Source of the DNA: a virus
Strand: one strand, 5' to 3'
Length of the DNA stretch: 29,808 nucleotides
IMG/VR virus record: IMGVR_UViG_3300034418_001897
Span: 1-29,808 of that record
The position numbers and the translations under genes were made by a program. The notes below the pieces were generated by a model. It did not search any database, was not told the DNA's origin, and saw nothing but the letters and a program-made list of their open reading frames with translations. Each line of letters starts with the position of its first letter. Position 1 is the first letter of the stretch. Positions 29,760-29,808 of the stretch are shown here, piece by piece.

Positions 29760-29808
29760 TTAGGAGAGGTTGTTATTCTGGATGTACAGAATAGTTACAG
29801 TCGCAACA
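29760..29808 (-). CDS. End of a structural-region gene, partial
   Basis: The open frame from the window edge reads VATVTILYIQNNNLS before a TAA at 29760-29762. The other two frames stop within 40 nt. The following gene's ribosome site starts right after. Too short to assign; the codons resemble other small structural proteins here. Confidence 0.4.
   Translation of the reverse strand, partial: VATVTILYIQNNNLS

Noticed and set aside
1-29808. CRISPR array, insertion sequence, integrase or attachment site
   Set aside because: No regularly spaced repeats with unique spacers, no transposase or integrase motifs and no tRNA-like attachment core were seen.

Overview
This window is most of a tailed bacteriophage genome of the podovirus type. 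Every convincing gene lies on the minus strand, so the biological reading order runs from base 29808 down to base 1. The capsid and packaging genes (terminase, a portal of P22 length, scaffold, coat, head-tail adaptors) resemble phage P22. The recombination genes include lambda NinB and NinG homologues. Many small structural proteins (basic Gly/Lys-rich proteins, 22-residue-repeat protein, lectin-like fibres) belong to families I associate with marine podoviruses. No integrase, DNA polymerase, RNA polymerase or tRNA is visible. NinB/NinG and the lysis genes suggest a Gram-negative, probably gammaproteobacterial host, but this is inference.

Layout in the direction of transcription. (1) 29808-25398: small virion or assembly proteins, a gp4-like tail accessory protein and a head-tail adaptor. 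(2) 25394-19789: repeat proteins and two large tail fibres. (3) 19787-18147: an HNH/endonuclease VII gene next to a remnant of the fibre 3' end, a tail fibre assembly protein and a conserved membrane protein. (4) 18141-15458: a metallophosphoesterase, small membrane proteins, holin and lysozyme. (5) A strong promoter at about 15433-15461 then drives the recombination module: Sak/DUF1071 annealing protein, YqaJ/lambda-type exonuclease, SSB-like protein, [terminator], Cro-like HTH protein, NinB, a possible PD-(D/E)XK nuclease, NinG, zinc-ribbon protein, a roughly 400-nt structured RNA region and a DEAD/DEAH helicase. (6) A second promoter with the same operator at about 9676-9703 drives small proteins, a SleB-type hydrolase, both terminase subunits, portal, an ADP-ribosyltransferase-like protein, scaffold and coat. 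Coat is cut by the window start.

The gene order only makes sense on a circular or permuted map: coat (left edge) should lead back into the structural genes at the right edge, with an unknown amount missing between. Genes are tightly packed, with many ATGA, TAATG and TGATG overlaps that imply translational coupling. Early genes use GGAGAA-type ribosome sites and structural genes use GAGGTAA-type sites.

The most unusual object is the 11258-11660 interval. It has no credible gene. On the minus strand it folds into a three-way junction followed by a series of hairpins closed by GNRA and UACG tetraloops. G-U wobbles in two stems, which would be A-C mismatches on the other strand, fix its orientation. 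Direct repeats of a translation-start region flank it. Other signals worth attention are two tandem hairpins with compensatory changes upstream of scaffold, two promoters sharing the palindrome TTGACCTATGTCAA, a 13-bp perfect inverted repeat joining a -10 box to a ribosome site, and a two-domain ADP-ribosyltransferase-like protein between portal and scaffold.
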